NCBI GenBank assembly: GCA_905236195.1
Contig: CAJOOX010000020.1
Coordinates: 1-6,795, forward strand
Reading direction: 5' to 3'
Length of the DNA stretch: 6,795 nucleotides
Source: an uncultured Bacteroidales bacterium
Lineage (GTDB): Bacteria > Bacteroidota > Bacteroidia > Bacteroidales > UBA3663
A model generated the notes under the pieces. It saw only the letters and a program-made list of their open reading frames with translations. It did not search any database and was not told the DNA's origin. Positions 6,563-6,795 of the stretch are shown here, piece by piece (position 1 is the stretch's first letter; each line of letters starts with the position of its first letter). Both the position numbers and the translations under genes were made by a program.

Positions 6563-6795
6563 AGCAGAAAGTCTGTTAATGTTAAGGGATGTTCATTTTC
6601 ATGCTCGTTTTCTCGCCAAGGCATAGCCGATGCAAGCATCGCTCTGCTCTTTTGGCTTAACGAAAACGTTCTATAAATTCTGTTTTAATTAACTTATACA
6701 CAGATGCTCCTTTTATTTCGGCTGCTTTTTGCTTTCTGTGGCATCCTTTTGCCAAGTTTCGTCGGTCACAATGCCCGCATTGCTCCCTCCTTAAC
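6563..6795. other. Non-coding or ambiguous region upstream of the hydrolase gene
   Basis: No complete gene. On the minus strand, nearest the hydrolase, a mini-frame ATG AAA ATG AAC ATC CCT TAA lies at 6602-6582 (MKMNIP). The nested inverted repeat follows at 6606-6668, then an AT-rich stretch (6669-6700) with no exact TAnnTTTG box on either strand. At the edge, an ATG at 6704 on the plus strand opens a frame that stays open to the window end and starts MLLLFRLLFAFCGILLPSFVG, like a signal peptide. A minus-strand frame is also open from the window end to a TAA at 6659-6657 (ending KTEFIERFR). I cannot decide between them with so little sequence. Confidence 0.4.
6606..6668. repeat. Nested inverted repeat upstream of the hydrolase gene
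   Basis: The outer arms are CGTTTTC (6606-6612) with GAAAACG (6662-6668) and GCCAA (6615-6619) with TTGGC (6652-6656). The inner arms are CGATGC (6628-6633) and GCATCG (6636-6641), separated only by AA. The block lies just upstream of the hydrolase start region. It could be a cruciform or protein-binding site, a leader RNA structure, or a copy of a dispersed intergenic element. Palindromy is seen; function is not known. Confidence 0.55.

Noticed and set aside
1..6795. CRISPR arrays, tRNA or rRNA genes, insertion sequences, phage genes
   Set aside because: I saw no regularly spaced direct repeats, tRNA-like cloverleaf with a CCA end, rRNA sequence, or transposase or integrase motif anywhere in the window.

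Overview
The window looks like a piece of a Bacteroidales chromosome, most likely Prevotella or a close relative. The evidence is: two promoters of the Bacteroidetes -33/-7 type (TAnnTTTG) between genes 1 and 2; a DUF2027-plus-Smr protein, an architecture I know from Bacteroidetes; the long Bacteroidetes-style QueA; and a secreted hydrolase ending in the 'YNLSGQ...GLYIVDG' tail common in Prevotella exported proteins. Coding density is high and coding GC moderate, with AT-rich gaps. The genus is inference; no rRNA or other phylogenetic marker is present.

Layout. (1) 1-1251, minus: QueA-type S-adenosylmethionine:tRNA ribosyltransferase-isomerase (queuosine pathway), complete, with its stop at the window edge. 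(2) 1252-1355: compact divergent promoter region with two nearly identical -7 boxes. (3) 1356-2564, plus: DUF2027/Smr-domain protein. (4) 2588-4282, plus: SulP-family anion transporter with C-terminal STAS domain, 23 bp after gene 3 and probably co-transcribed with it. (5) 4302-4345: strong hairpin terminator between two convergent genes. (6) 4358-6562, minus: large secreted multidomain SGNH/GDSL hydrolase, probably a carbohydrate (acetyl)esterase. (7) 6563-6795: non-coding or ambiguous, AT-rich, with a nested inverted repeat and a possible start of a plus-strand gene at the edge.

How the genes work together. I see no shared pathway. QueA is tRNA modification, the Smr protein probably acts on nucleic acid, the SulP protein moves an anion across the inner membrane, and the SGNH protein is exported and probably acts on polysaccharide. 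The first two genes share a promoter region but need not share a function.

I did not find a clear new defence, mobile or biosynthetic system. The points most worth checking are the abutting divergent promoters, the GC-rich hairpin inside the C-terminal linker of the hydrolase, its non-ATG start next to an inverted repeat that looks like a dispersed intergenic element, and the unassigned N-terminal half of the hydrolase.
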